Positions 47,111-59,050 of a stretch of DNA of 64,000 bases are shown piece by piece. A model generated the notes under the pieces. It ran no database searches. It saw only the letters and a program-made list of their open reading frames with translations, and was not told where the DNA came from. Each line of letters begins with the position of its first letter. The first letter of the stretch is position 1. Made by a program: the position numbers and the translations under genes. This DNA comes from Petrosia ficiformis (taxonomy: Eukaryota > Porifera > Demospongiae > Haplosclerida > Petrosiidae): the NCBI GenBank assembly GCA_947044365.1, contig OX345636.1, positions 11,861,809 through 11,925,808 on the forward strand, read 5' to 3'.

Positions 47111-48747
47111 GACCCATGAGAATGTGACACCAGCAACATACAAAGTTGTAAACAACTCGAGAACTTAACTTTAATACATGTAGGCTCCACCTTCCATTCC
47201 ATGCATCTCCATCCATCAATATATCCATCAATTAATTATCATGTATCAGTTAAAATATTAAAAAAACTGCACCTTCATCCAAATGACCCAATAGCCACAA
47301 CTAGACCAATTCCACCTAGTTATTATGTTTATTATAGCTACATGTAGGGAAAGGGCCTGGCAAAGCGTTCTTTGTAAGTATCTTATGTGAAAAAGTAATA
47401 TATACACATAACACATAGTATTTCAAGAGTATAGGCTACTAAAAAGGGAATTGTACTAATTGTAGAGAATAATCTGAAAACAACAATCAAAAATAATTAT
47501 TGATTGAATTATTATTTACACATTTGCGTGCAGGTTGACACTGTCAATAAAGTGGGTGAGTTGTTTACAGATTTTGTTGTTTTGTATAATGTGTGTAGGA
47601 AACTCCAATGAGCATGTCATGAATATAAATAACATTTATTCTGGGAACATCCTGTCATGAATAATAATAATAAGGAAAATTTATGTGATTTTAGGCACTA
47701 TAAATTATGCTGTGAAATTGGTATGTAGTCTGGAGACCAGCCCACTTTGCAATGACGAAGGGGTCTGACCTACTGCTTGCTTATGTTTTGTGAGAATGGA
47801 ATGTCTTTATATATAAATAATTTTGAATGGCATGCATGTGTGGGTGGATGTTCACAAGTCATTTTTCAGGTCTATAATTTCTATGATTCAAATTTTATTA
47901 GATTCTAAGTTGCTTGTCTGGAGAGGAATCCATAGATACCAAAATCAAGCTTCATCATTGCCTGGAAAGCAGCAAGACAAGTGTTTGAAAATAAGTTACA
48001 ACATAATAATCATAACAAATTCTAGTTACATTAGTATGCAGTAGGCCAGACTCCTCCCTCATTGCGAAGGGAGCCGGTCTCTAGATTAAAGGAGCATCTC
48101 CAAACTGAAATTTGTATGCTTAGCGTCATAGTGATGTGGAGGTGGTTGTGGGGGGTTAGGTTGTGTGCATGACGCTAAACATTTAAAAGGAAGGAAGAAC
48201 ATGTTAGTATGATACACTGGAGTATTCATTTCTATGACGTTAAAAGGAGGGGGTGGGGGTCTTGCAGTAGTGCCCTGTGACATTTAGCATACAAACTTCA
48301 GTTTGGAGATGCCCCCTAATTGGTATGCAAACATTATTACAACCTCTCGTCTTGGGAGGCTGCATGCAAGACTACACTATGATTTTTCAGGCATTACTAA
48401 CTCATAATCAGGTTTGCTGCTGCTCACTGTTTTTAGTACTAGGGTTGTAAATTGCTCATAATACATGGAACTCTACAGTTTATTAGTAAATCCAACCAGC
48501 GCATATTTGATGTCTCGTACAGCCGCCGTTCGTAGAACTTCGTACATATTGTCATGATATTGACAAACAAATATCACAATAGTTAATAACTAACTTACAT
48601 CTTACTAACCATACTCCTCAATTGTCAGACTTGTGCTAGTTCTTGTGAGGTATGAAATGGGAACCGAAACAAGAGAAGACGAAAGTCGTCCCCAGCCGCA
48701 ACCTCGGTTTTTACTGTTTTAGAGGGGGTGCGGCTAGGGACGAGACC
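46291..48747. repeat. segmental duplicate carrying NLR exon 1 (copy 2)
   Basis: Same-orientation partner of 15996-18321. This copy retains the intact CARD-like exon. Near its right end an extra stretch pairs CCCCAGCCGCAACC (48692) with GGTGCGGCTAGGG (48727), which the other copy lacks. Confidence 0.75.
48090..48314. mobile_element. MITE, 225 bp with about 40-bp inverted ends
   Basis: Left GGAGCATCTCCAAACTGAAA..GCTTAGCGTCA and right end GTTTGGAGATGCCCCC with AGCATACAAACTTCAG are inverted repeats. A truncated relative is at 17800-17990. Non-coding. Target duplication not resolved. Confidence 0.7.
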
Positions 48748-48749
48748 AT

Positions 48750-49460
48750 GTACCACTACTGTACACGTACATATAATTATATAATTATAAATTATATACG
48801 TTTACTAATTTGGGCGTGACCATTATGTAAGAGTTCGCGCATGCGTGGTTGATTCGGGATCAAAATTGATGGTAAATTTTTAATTAGTGTTTTCACTGTT
48901 TTGTTGAGGGTGTCTCCGGTTTACAGACTTTCTTAGGTATGTATAGAGATCAGGAATAAGTAAACGTGCTACTTTATAGAAGTAGCATACTATCCTTTTT
49001 CATCATATTAAATCCTTTAAAAGCCCCTGAGTCATCAGTATGATATGAACGGATGGTCAAAATATTTGTATAGTCAGTATAGAAGATTATGTGCTTATAT
49101 ATACATTGTGATTAATTGAAGTTATGCGTATAATATTGTAATTAGGTATTATATACTTGTATTATTATAGCTCACTCACAGTTATTTTATTGCCTCTACT
49201 AGAAGAGTGATTGAAATAACATCAGATGTCAATTTCAGCATTCCATATATATATATATATATATAATATATATTATGTAATATATATTATATATATATAT
49301 AAACAAAACAAAAATTATTTAATTAGATCATCTATTTTATGTGTAATAATTATATGTTTTTCTCTATTATGCAGGGAGCCATAAATAATAAAGGGTTTTG
49401 AGTCATTGCCACGCCCATTGTCTGGAAGTATCTCTCTGCTTCAAGTCTACTTACTGCAGA
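48750..49460. promoter_or_regulatory. possible promoter region between NLR (-) and TPR (+) genes
   Basis: Local GC rise with TTCGCGCATGCGTGGTTG (48833-48850) between divergent genes, followed by a (TA)n palindromic run (49242-49300). The start codon of the TPR gene directly follows an acceptor (gtaattgtag, ending 52468), implying an upstream non-coding exon that could lie here. No transcription start can be shown. Confidence 0.2.
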
Positions 49461-49785
49461 GCTGAAAGAATCCCTAACAGTTTCTTGAACAACTAGCTCT
49501 TATTGAGCTACATTCCATTGGAACAGTACAGCTGCTCATATGGTTAGTTACAAGTATACATCAATTCATGGATCTCTCAGTTGATCAGTATTAAAAGTAA
49601 TATACTATACAAAAGAGGAAACAGTTTCCATCCATCATTGGGACAGTGATTGACTTATTTGCCTTGATTGACTTATTTGCTCTATTCTCATTGGTTAGAC
49701 CAATAGACCACCTGCCTGACTACATGTGTTGAAATTGCAGCTGTTTCACTTGTATCTGACTTTTTCCTTGTCACATATTATATAG

Positions 49786-50215
49786 TGTTGTTGTAGTTTA
49801 TAACTTCAACTAAAACACTTTATTAAGACATTGTGACGTAATAACTATGAATAACTAATATGAAAAATTTCCAATAACTATAGTGCTGGGCGACACCAAA
49901 ATATCAATATCACTGATACCAACCTCTTCCTTTTAGGTATCGATATTCTTTTAAAAATAATTATTCTACCACACCTCTACTTTAATCTGACACACCCATT
50001 TTAACAAATAAAGTTTCATAGCGCTTTCTACATTTTTAACTGAATTTGTATAAAATTTGATGTTTATCTAACCACGTGCAATACTCGCATGCACATTACA
50101 AGTATCGGTATTGTACTTGATACCATCGATACTGATTCCCAAACTACTCAGTATCATATCTAAGTGAAATTACTTATCGCCCACCACTACTTAACTATAA
50201 CTACAATTGTGAGAA
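49786..50215. mobile_element. MITE family C copy interrupted by a hAT-like MITE
   Basis: TAGTGTTGTTGTAGTTTATA begins the C copy. The insert starts AGTGCTGGGCGACACC (49882) and ends CTTATCGCCCACCACT (50189), inverted ends of the GGGCGA type seen in hAT MITEs. An exact target duplication was not identified. Confidence 0.55.
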
Positions 50216-50329
50216 ACTAGGTATACTGAAAGTCATTCATGTTCATATAATTATCCTTCCTGTTCTTTTTTGTGTATGCCAAACGTCAACCCGTTATTTT
50301 ATTATTGAGTTGTATTAACCTTATGACAT

Positions 50330-50510
50330 TAAAGAGCTTCTTACTTGCCACTGCACAGTTCTCTTTTTGGGCCAGTGGCGCAGTTAATTATGATTATATG
50401 GCCACTAACAGCATTAACTCTTTGTTAATTGGCTCAAGATGTATTCCCAATGATGCACACACTAACCATTGTTGAAAGCATTTGGCCAGTGCTTCAAAAC
50501 TTATCGAAAA
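50330..50510. repeat. repeat family F, copy 3
   Basis: AAAGAGCTTCTTACTTGCCA, GGCCAGTGGCGCAGTTAATT, GTGCTTCAAAAC in family order. Confidence 0.65.
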
Positions 50511-50934
50511 CTCTGACTATATTACATATAAAGTCACCATATCATAATTTTGAGGTCATCATGAACATGAACAGAGTATATAACAATAACTAAAAGTAGT
50601 CATTAATTTATTGCCATGCCGAAACAACACTATATATATGTGCACATGTATTGTAGTTAATTATAAAATAATGTTTATATTTGTGATTGTTTTGTTTGGT
50701 GAAGGGAATGATTATATCCTGAAGTGTTTTTAAAAACTGTTGAAATAAATATTATCCACATGTACAACTTTTAGCATAATAGTTACCATGGTTACACCAC
50801 CATTGTGCCAAGTCAAAGCTTTGTACATATACACACTCCTACATTGTATATCTTGTATTTGTAGACCTTTTCATTTAATCATTATGTGATCATTCTGGGC
50901 AGTCAAACTGTAAGGGTTGCTTGCAATTTTCTAT

Positions 50935-51430
50935 TGATAGTATATTGTAGCAATCAGTTTCTATTTATAGTAGCAAAGAGTTTCTATTTATAGTAGCAAA
51001 GAGTTTCTATTTATAGTAGTAAAGAGTTTCTATTTATAGTAGCAAAGAGTTTCTATTTATAGTAGCAAAGAGTTTCTATTTATAGTAGTAAAGCGTTTCT
51101 ATTTATAGTAGTAAAGAGTTTCTATTTATAGTAGCAAAGAGTTTCTATTTATAGTAGTAAAGAGTTTCTATTTATAGTAGCAAAGAGTTTCTATTTATAG
51201 TAGTAAAGAGTTTCTATTTATAGTAGCAAAGAGTTTCTATTTATAGTAGTAAAGCGTTTCTATTTATAGTAGCAATCAGTTTCTATTTATAGTAGCAAAG
51301 AGTTTCTATTTATAGTAGTAAAGCGTTTCTATTTATAGTAGCAAAGAGTTTCTATTTATAGTGGTAAAGAATTTCTATTTATAGTAGCAAAGAGTTTCTA
51401 TTTATAGTAGCAAAGAGTTTCTATTGATGA
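50935..51430. repeat. 23-bp minisatellite, about 20 units
   Basis: Unit AGTTTCTATTTATAGTAG plus a variable last 5 nt (CAAAG, TAAAG, TAAAGC-shifted, CAATC). The stretch from about 50955 is very regular, degenerate at both ends. Two variant types (CAAAG and TAAAG) alternate in part of the array, suggesting higher-order 46-bp growth. No spacers, so not CRISPR. Non-coding. Confidence 0.9.
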
Positions 51431-51477
51431 TGGAGAATAGTTAAACAAAGAAACTGAACTTTTATGGTCTGCAAAAG

Positions 51478-52372
51478 TGCAGGGCCATTTCTAAGATTGC
51501 TTTCCATGTGGCTATAAATTGTATGATTATACATTGTGTACATGTATGCTTGTGTCACATACATGTACATGTACAGTTGACAGTGTTATAGCTAGCCACA
51601 CTTCAACAGATTTGTGCCGAGACAAAAATCAAAGCATATCTGCATTGCATTCATTTGACCACATCAAAGGGAAACGACATTGCACAGAGCACCTCTCTTC
51701 CACTCATTAGCTAGAACTCTTTGTAGATGTATACGTTGTGCATGTAGTTAAGGAAGTTGTATCATTCATTACTCGGTCAACTAATGGGCTTGTTGTGGAA
51801 AAGAACGCATGCTTGAGCTACATGTACATGTATAGCAGACCAGCAAGAATTTGGAAATGAGCTTGGTTGTTGTGGTTAAAAATGTTATACAAGAACCATT
51901 AAGAAAATAGCAAGATACATGTATATAGAGATAAAAGGATTCCTATGATTGCTTTGTGGTGTCCAACATTCAGTAATCATGTCTGACTTCCTTATGCCTG
52001 AAACACGACAGCCTACATGTATTATAGTTATTATTTTGATTATCTACTCTCCTTGCCTTTTAAAGGATCTTGTAGAACTTTAGGAATATATTTCATGTAG
52101 AATAGCTAGCTACATGTATTAGTTCCAGTTTCTACGTAAGCTACAAGCAGCTTTCTTCCTGCTGGTCTGCAGAGCTCAACTACATTTTTATTATGCACCA
52201 TGCCCATTAATTGACCAAGCCCCATGGAATGATGCAACTTTCTTAACTACGTATACAACATATAGTTTTGTACGTGACACAAGAATGTAAATATATACAT
52301 GTATGTATATAGATTCAACCTCATGGAAGGAAAGCAGTTATAGGGATGTCCCTATGGGCCGTAATAAACAAG
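51478..52372. mobile_element. family B element, compact copy with inverted ends
   Basis: Left TTATGGTCTGC..GGGCCATTTC and AGATTGCTTTCCATGTGG; right end CATGGAAGGAAAGCAGTTA then GGGATGTCCCTATGGGCC. Inner arms also pair (AGTTAAGGAAGTTG near 51748 with CAACTTTCTTAACTACG near 52233). The centre carries the family B body (GCTTTGTGGTGTCCAACATT). About 0.9 kb, no protein. It ends less than 100 bp before the TPR start codon. Confidence 0.55.
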
Positions 52373-52468
52373 TAATTATAACAGGATGTTGGATTTCAGA
52401 CTTGAGAAAGCAATCACAGGGATACTTTTTCCTCCAATATCTTGTTAAATCTATTTTTGTAATTGTAG

Positions 52469-55400
52469 ATGGCCTCTTCAGGGAAAGAGGATGAAGAGAA
52501 GACAAAATCAGAAGGGCAGAGAGATGGAAGAACAGGTGATAAAATGATTGATGATGCTGTTGACAAGATGTTGCCAATATTTCTTGAGGATGGAGTTATT
52601 GATCATACAGATCCAATAAATGACTCTTATTTTAAGGAAATTGTTGATGTTGCTGGTCCAATGTTAGTTCCTGGTTTGGGACAACCTGATCCTGAAGTGA
52701 GTACTGTATTTGGTTGCATGATTTATGCATTTACTCATTGTACGTGTATCAGTACATTCATTCATGAATTTAACCATTCATTCACCATCCATCTATTCAT
52801 CATTGACCTATCCATTCATTCACCATCCATCTATTCATCATTGACCTATCCATTCATTCACCATCCATCTATTCATCATTGACCTATCCATTCATTCACC
52901 ATCCATCTATTCATCATTGACCTATCCATTCATTCACCATCCATCTATTCATCATTGACCTATTCATTCATTCACTCATCCATCCAATCCATCCATTGAC
53001 CTATCCATTCATTCACTCATCTACATGTATCCCATCAATCCATTGACCTATCCATTCACTCATCCATCCATCTCATCCATTCCTTTATCCATCCTTCCAT
53101 CCATTCATTCTCCCATCCTTCCATCCACCAATCTAATCATCCACCCATCCATACAAACCACCTATCCTGCTGCCATTTTACACATGTATGCATCAATATC
53201 TGTCTATCCATCCATCCATTTATTCATTCATCATTCCTACATAATCTACATGTACCACCTTTACCTTGGTATTCTTCTCATAATCACAGAAAGCTGTAGA
53301 CACAGCCCACAAATACAAAGCTGAAGGGAATCGATTATTTCGTCTTGGTGATTATTCTCCAGCTCTTCGAAACTATCAATATTCATTAAAACTCTTCCAG
53401 TTGTGTAGTGAATATTATCCTCAAGTCCACTCAGAGTGTGTGTTATTAATGAGTAATATGTCTGCAGCCTATTGTAGATTGGCTCATTATTGTGAGTCAA
53501 TTCGTCTAGCATCTGAATGCCTGGCTGCTGATAAGAACTTTTTCAAGGTTTGGGACAATCTATAATTACTGTATTATACATGTACATGTACATGTAATTA
53601 TTGTTCTATGTACATACATTGTACATGTACATTTACAGCAGAGGAAGGGTTAATACTATACATGTAGGTCATGTTCTTACTAGGGTTGCAACGAATATTC
53701 GCTCGTTATCTTGGTTTTTAAATGTATTTTTAGCATCCGGATATTCGTTTAATGTTTGTGCATGCTCAAAAATTGAACACGTGAAATTTAATTGCAATAA
53801 AATGGTCGTAGAGAAGTTTCTTGCTCCGTATTACTGGCGTTCTACACCTGTAGAGTACTGAATGGATAGTTTAAACAACTTTGGCTGTTGTTATAAACAT
53901 CTATAGCAACTGGTAACAGCAAAATGATGAGCTAATATTTGATATCTCACTAGATACAAGGTACATGTATGACAAAATTCCTCTGAAAGCAAGCAAATAT
54001 CCTGATATTCGTTTGTTAAACTAAGCGAATATCCGGATACCAAAAACAACTATTCGTTGCAGCCCTAATTCTTACTACATGTATAACTGCTGTATGTAAT
54101 GTTCTACTAATGAATACACAATGTATATTGTATATATATACCTGTACATGTACATGTGAAATATGACAATGGAAACTAAACAGTATCAGTAGTGATGTTT
54201 ACATGTACATGTACATACATGTATTAATACTATAGGTCATGTTCCTACTATAACTGCTGTATGTAATGTTCTACTAATGAATGAATACACAATGTATATT
54301 GTATATATATACCTGTACATGTACATGTGAAATATGACAATGGAAACTAAACAGTATCAGTAGTGATGTGTACATGTACATGTACATATTAATACTATAG
54401 GTCATGTTCCTACTATAACTGCTGTATGTAATGTTCTACTAATGAATGTACACTGTATATACATGTACATGTGAATATATGACAATGGAAACTAAACAGC
54501 ATCAGTAGTGATGTTTACATGTACATGTACATATTAATACTATAGGTCATGTTCCTACTATAACTGCTGTATGTAATGTTCTACTAATGAATGAATACAC
54601 AATGTATATTGTATATATATACCTGTACATGTACATGTGAATATATGACAATGGAAAATTGGAAACTAAACAGTATCAGTAGTGATGTTTACATGTACAA
54701 ATGTACATGTACATATTAATACTATACATGTACAATGTAGGTCATGTTCCTACGTGTGTACTATAACTGCTGTATACATGTACATGTATGTTGTTCTACT
54801 AACGAATATAATAAGGATCACTTTTAGTTATAGTTACAAGAATATAAAAAAAACAATTCAGAAAAATGATGGAGTTATAGTATGGTCGTTTTCTACAACC
54901 TTTAGTTTTAGTTAATAATATATCTGATTTATTAAAAGGGTTTTAGTTAATTGACTTTTAACCATTATTGGCCATTTTTCATTTTAGTTATTACAGTAGA
55001 CTTGTAACTTTGTTGAGGTTTAGCTATAACCAAACAGTAACTGTACATGTACATGTACATACAGTAACAGTACGTGTACATATAGGGCTCATACAGGATT
55101 TTTTAGGGAGGGAAAAAATTGATCATGCAAAGCACACTGCTGTGTGTGGGGGTATGCTCCCACAGAATATTTTATCAATATTACATGTACAGTACTGTAA
55201 ACTATCAATATACAGTACAGTATAGTATAGTGCAGTACAGTACAGTACAGTAAACTACATGTATCAATATACAGTAAAGTACAATACAATATAGGAGAGT
55301 ACATATAGTACAATACAGTACAATACAGTAAAGTACACTATAGTAAACAATACTAAACATACATGTACATGTAATGTACTGATCTACATGTGTACATGTA

Positions 55401-58400
55401 CCTACAAATGCAGTTAAACCTGTACTGTGCTGTATGGTATGGTGTTTTCTCACTACTCACTTTCCTTATTAAACTTTGTTCACCTTTCACCTGACCTTTT
55501 ATGTGCACATGTAAAGAATATAAAACAATACACCAGATATCTTGTTTTTTTTACACCTCAAACTTTTGATTGAGTGCACCCATTTTCAAACATTGCATAT
55601 GGGCTGACTTAATATACAATCTACAATGTACATGTACATGTAGTACTATATGCATGTATAGTGTCAGGGTACTATAATATCAGGGTGGTGCATAATTTGC
55701 ATGCTTAATTATGATGACCTGTGTCTAGAGACCACATGGAAGCACCTGTTGCATTATCAACATAGCTACATGTCTGGTGTAGCCACACCCTTTGCATAGA
55801 GGAGGAAGGGTCTGGTATAGTTTGTTTGTGCAGTGCTGCAAAATGTTTGCAGCCCAATCAGATTGCATGCATGAAAGTTAATTAAATACATTCTTGGTAG
55901 TCCATTTTCTTTCCTCCATGTACGTCATGTACCAAGTTGGTACATGACGTACATGTAGGAAAGAAAATGGACTCCCATAGTTGATCTTATCTGTTTCTGT
56001 ATACACGTCTTAAGGACTAGTAGACTGGAGTAGTGTCCAGTTTTGTGTGTGGGAATGATTTCTAATAAATATTTTAAGCTATTGTCATCAATCAAATGTT
56101 TATTATTAATTAATTATATTCATAGTTAATTAATTAATTTGTATTTGATCATGCGCTAATAATAATTATATTCATAGTGAATTACTTAATGCACTTTGGG
56201 AATATTGGATACAGTTTGTTATGAGTTATCACTTCACATAAGGATAGTATTGTAGCTATATTATCCATTCAAAATACATGTACATTTGTACAAACCACAG
56301 AATATAAGTATGTTAGATGTATAGGTATTGTTAGGGTTACGGTACCTGACATTTTTAAGTTTACATACGCATGTACATACTATCACTGTACTACACAGTA
56401 TTACACCTTAGTACTATGCTATCACATACAAATATAAAGGGAATTCACACATTATTATGATTACAGTACAAAGAGTACTATAGTACTACTTAGAAGTACA
56501 GTTCACCTATTAAAGTATAGCTCCCATCATAGTACATGTATATAAACTTAATAAAGTCAGGTGTTGATGTACATGTGTATTTGTTCTCACTTCAGCATGA
56601 AATTATTGTATTGTGTGATTTGTATAAGTATTATACTATTTTGAATGGATAATATAGCTACAATACTATCCTTATATGAAGGGACAATCGAAGTTGCAAA
56701 TTTAATATTAATTGATGTAGTCGTGTTTTGTGTACACGTGTACACAATTTTACACCCACGTATACATGTACATGTACATGTATATAGTACACTGTACAAT
56801 TTATACGTGTGACCTACAATACATGTAATTATTGAAAAGGGACACTTTCCTACAAAATAATCAAATGGTAACTTTAATTGCTCGCCTTTCTTCTTAGGAG
56901 GTCTGAATTTTTTTGGTATCACTTTTTTAGCTTTTAGATCACAAATTTCACTAATTTGCTTTGCAAAATGGTGAGCAATCAGCATTTTTTGGAAAGTGTC
57001 CATTTGTGAGGATTAAGAGACATGTACTAGTGTTGTTTTAGTATGATAATAATTACCACATTCAGTTATAGTTATAGCTTGGCTGTTATCTTAAAATTTA
57101 GTTTAGTTATATACATGTAGTTTATTTACTAAAATAATTTTAGGCTTACTAAAAGGGTTTTAGTTTTAGCTAACTAACTAAAAGTGCCCATTATTGGCCA
57201 ATTTTCATGACTCCAGTTTGCTTGGATATTGCTGAATTTGATCAACTACATGTACATGTACACATGTATATACATGTACATGTACATGTACATTGTGTAT
57301 ATACATTATACATGTACATTGTGTATATACATTATACATGTACATGTACATTGTGTATATACATTATACATGTACATTGTGTATATACATTATACATGTA
57401 CATGTACATTGTGTATATACATTATACATGTACATGTATATACATTATACATGTACATGTACATTGTGTATATACATTATACATGTACATTGTGTATATA
57501 CATTATACATGTACATGTACATTGTGTATATACATTATACATGTACATGTATATACATTATACATGTACATGTACATTGTGTATATACATTATACATGTA
57601 CATGTATATACATTATACATGTACATGTACATTGTGTATATACATTATACGTGTACATTGTGTATATACATTATACATCTACATGTACATTGTGTATATA
57701 CATTATACATGTACATGTAATGCAAAAAAAAATGTAAATGTAGTACATTTACATATAGATTTTACATTACATAATAATTATTATACATGTACATTTAATG
57801 TACATGTATAATAATTATTATAATAATGTTATAAGCACCAAATGGTCAGAAAATGTTATTATGTCCTGCTTTTAAGCACAAACACTTGAATAGTAATGTA
57901 CATGTACAATAGTGCATCTTACAGTATTTATTTACCATACGAAGTATGTTTACGATGTATGATACCATAAAATTAGGTATTTGTGGTATATACATGTACA
58001 TGTAAATACCACAAATACTGCATAGTACAGTACTGTACTCTACTCTACTCTACTCTACTCTACTCTACTCTACTGTATTGTACTGTACTGTACTGTATTG
58101 TACTGTACTGTACATGTACTGTACTGTACTGTACTGTACTGTACTGTACTGTACTGTACTGTACTGTATTGTACTATACTGTATAAAAACATTACATAAT
58201 ACAATATATAGCACAATACTTTATAGAGCAGTACAATTTAGTACTGTATAGTAATAATAATAATAATGAAAATAATAAGTTAACATAAGAGGATGAGTAA
58301 AAGTATAGGATTATTTAAATAGTGACCCTGCCCTCATGAAGGGCAAGGTCAATGTCTGAGAATTAAGTCACAATATTAGACATGTACTAGTGTTGTTTTA

Positions 58401-58937
58401 GTATGATAATAATTACCACATTCAGTTATAGTTATAGCTTGGCTGTTATCTTAAAATTTAGTTTAGTTATATACATGTAGTTTATTTACTAAATAATTTT
58501 AGGCTTACTAGAAGGGTTTTAGTTTTAGTTAACTAACTAAAAGTGCCCATTATTGGCCAATTTTCATTTTAGTTAGTTATAGTTATTACAATAGACCTGT
58601 GATTTAGTTATAGTTAAGTGTTAACCATACAATGTAGTTAACTAAAAGTCACAATGCCTTACTAAAGGAAAGGGTGTTTAGTTATAGTTAATTAAACAAC
58701 ACTAATATGTACATTGTATCTATTGTCTCGCAGGCTTACTATAGACGTGCAGAAGCTTGCAAGACATTTGGAATGGCAGTAAGGAAAAGAGGCAAACATG
58801 ACCCAACTGAAATATTAATGACTGCCTTGAAGGACTACTGTAAATGCTATAAGAAAATGGTTGACAAGAAAGACACACAAACAAGAATGAAGCAGTTTTG
58901 TGAAGCAGTGGCTTTAGCTGTTGACTTGAGTGAGTAG
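52469..58937 (+). CDS. small TPR-repeat protein, three coding exons (229 aa)
   Basis: Exons 52469-52696, 53290-53547 and 58734-58937 are all phase 0 with good junctions (donors gtgagt, gtttgg; acceptors atcacag, ctcgcag). ATG at 52469 directly follows an acceptor-like gtaattgtag. Residues 1-76: acidic, charged N-terminus (ASSGKEDEEKTKSEG) then DKMLPIFLEDGVIDHTD. From residue 77: tetratricopeptide repeats, AEGNRLFRLGDYSPALRNY, SNMSAAYCRLAHY..SI and, across the exon 2/3 junction, FFK-AYYRRAEACKTFG. TPRs bind partner peptides and are frequent in chaperone co-factors. The protein ends AVALAVDLSE. Intron 2 (5.2 kb) is packed with satellites, a hAT MITE and a retrocopy. The specific family is not recognised; the gene itself is well supported. 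Confidence 0.85.
52783..53225. repeat. 38-bp minisatellite grading into CATC-rich array
   Basis: TTCACCATCCATCTATTCAT..CCATTCA units of 38 bp repeat about five times (52783-52965), then degenerate ATCC/ATTC units. Lies in TPR intron 1; open frames across it are artefacts. Confidence 0.85.
53682..54068. mobile_element. hAT-type MITE, 387 bp, with 8-bp target duplication
   Basis: Ends AGGGTTGCAACGAATA and TATTCGTTGCAGCCCTAA are inverted. Direct repeats TTCTTACT flank it exactly (53674-53681 and 54069-54076). GGATATTCG / CGAATATCC motifs recur inside. Non-autonomous. Lies in TPR intron 2. Confidence 0.85.
54083..54780. repeat. 145-205-bp tandem repeat, four units
   Basis: TAACTGCTGTATGTAATG restarts at 54083, 54251, 54416 and 54561, with a fifth partial near 54764. 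Units include GACAATGGAAACTAAACAG, CAGTAGTGATG and TACATGTACATG. Spacing varies mainly through the TACATG tract. Intronic. Confidence 0.85.
55195..55445. repeat. degenerate TACAG satellite
   Basis: acagtacagtacagta-type units (55205-55340) mixed with TACATGTA. The frames read across this region on the minus strand are artefacts. Confidence 0.75.
55899..55973. repeat. 36-bp near-perfect palindrome
   Basis: 55899-55934 and 55938-55973 are inverted with one mismatch and a 3-nt gap. The inner part contains TACGTCATGTACC / GGTACATGACGTA. It would form a long hairpin, possibly from template switching or a small foldback insertion. Confidence 0.85.
56830..57003 (-). CDS. possible exon of unrecognised protein
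   Basis: ATG at 57003 opens MDTFQKMLIAHHFAKQISEI then a basic run (KKFRPPKKKG) and LPFDYFVGKCPFSI. The sequence looks protein-like and is clear of repeats until about 56830. A possible donor gtagga occurs after LPFDYF. A distant resemblance to alpha-kinase fragments was considered but is too weak to claim. The retrocopy's flanking repeat starts immediately upstream. Confidence 0.3.
57240..57720. repeat. TACATGTACATTGTGTATATACATTA-type satellite, array 1
   Basis: Two unit forms (with and without the CATTGTG block) alternate. All three frames of the array stay open for 150-190 codons purely from the repeat, so no protein is called. Confidence 0.9.
58026..58185. repeat. TACTC / TACTG pentanucleotide satellite, array 1
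   Basis: (TACTC)n of about 8 units runs into (TACTG)n with TATTG variants. Part of the retrocopy 3' UTR. Confidence 0.9.
58386..58705. mobile_element. MITE family C copy (target of the retrocopy)
   Basis: CTAGTGTTGTTTTAGTATGA to GTTAATTAAACAACACTAAT; inverted ends as at 31032-31338. Its first 180 bp are the right-hand flanking repeat. It ends about 30 bp before TPR exon 3. Confidence 0.7.
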
Positions 58938-59050
58938 ATGTACATGTGTACATGTACATGTACATGTGTGTATATGTACATGTATGTGTACATGTAGAAT
59001 GTACGTGTAAATGCATGTACATTGTACATGTACATCAGAGTTTTTGATAT
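58938..59050. repeat. TACATGTA-rich tract after TPR stop
   Basis: gtacatgtacatgtgtgta-type sequence directly after the stop codon; probably part of the 3' UTR. Confidence 0.6.

Larger units (their letters stand above)
57018..58567 (-). mobile_element. 5'-truncated retrocopy with about 190-bp flanking direct repeats
   Basis: 57209-58360 matches 59591-60700, the 3' end of the large RT element: its last codons (DIDLALHEGRVTI, stop), the (TACTG)n satellite and the TACATGTA/TATACATT array. The cut-off at 58360 falls inside coding sequence, as in target-primed reverse transcription. Flanks 57018-57208 and 58378-58567 are nearly identical (about 3 differences in 190 bp; GTGTTGTTTTAGTATGATAA to CCAATTTTCAT) and belong to one family C element, so they read as a very long target-site duplication. 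17 extra nt (58361-58377) sit at the 5' junction. Confidence 0.7.

Noticed and set aside
50935..51430. CRISPR array
   Set aside because: Units are adjacent with no unique spacers, and the genome is eukaryotic; it is a minisatellite.
52469..52882. Reading TPR exon 1 as a 137-residue single-exon gene
   Set aside because: The frame after 52696 runs into the 38-bp minisatellite; a gtgagt donor ends the exon and exon 2 continues the TPR in phase.
57207..57811. Three overlapping open frames of 163-176 residues rich in YMYMYIVYIHYTCT
   Set aside because: All derive from the TACATGTA/TATACATT satellite, which lacks stops in several frames; no splice signal or composition of a real protein.
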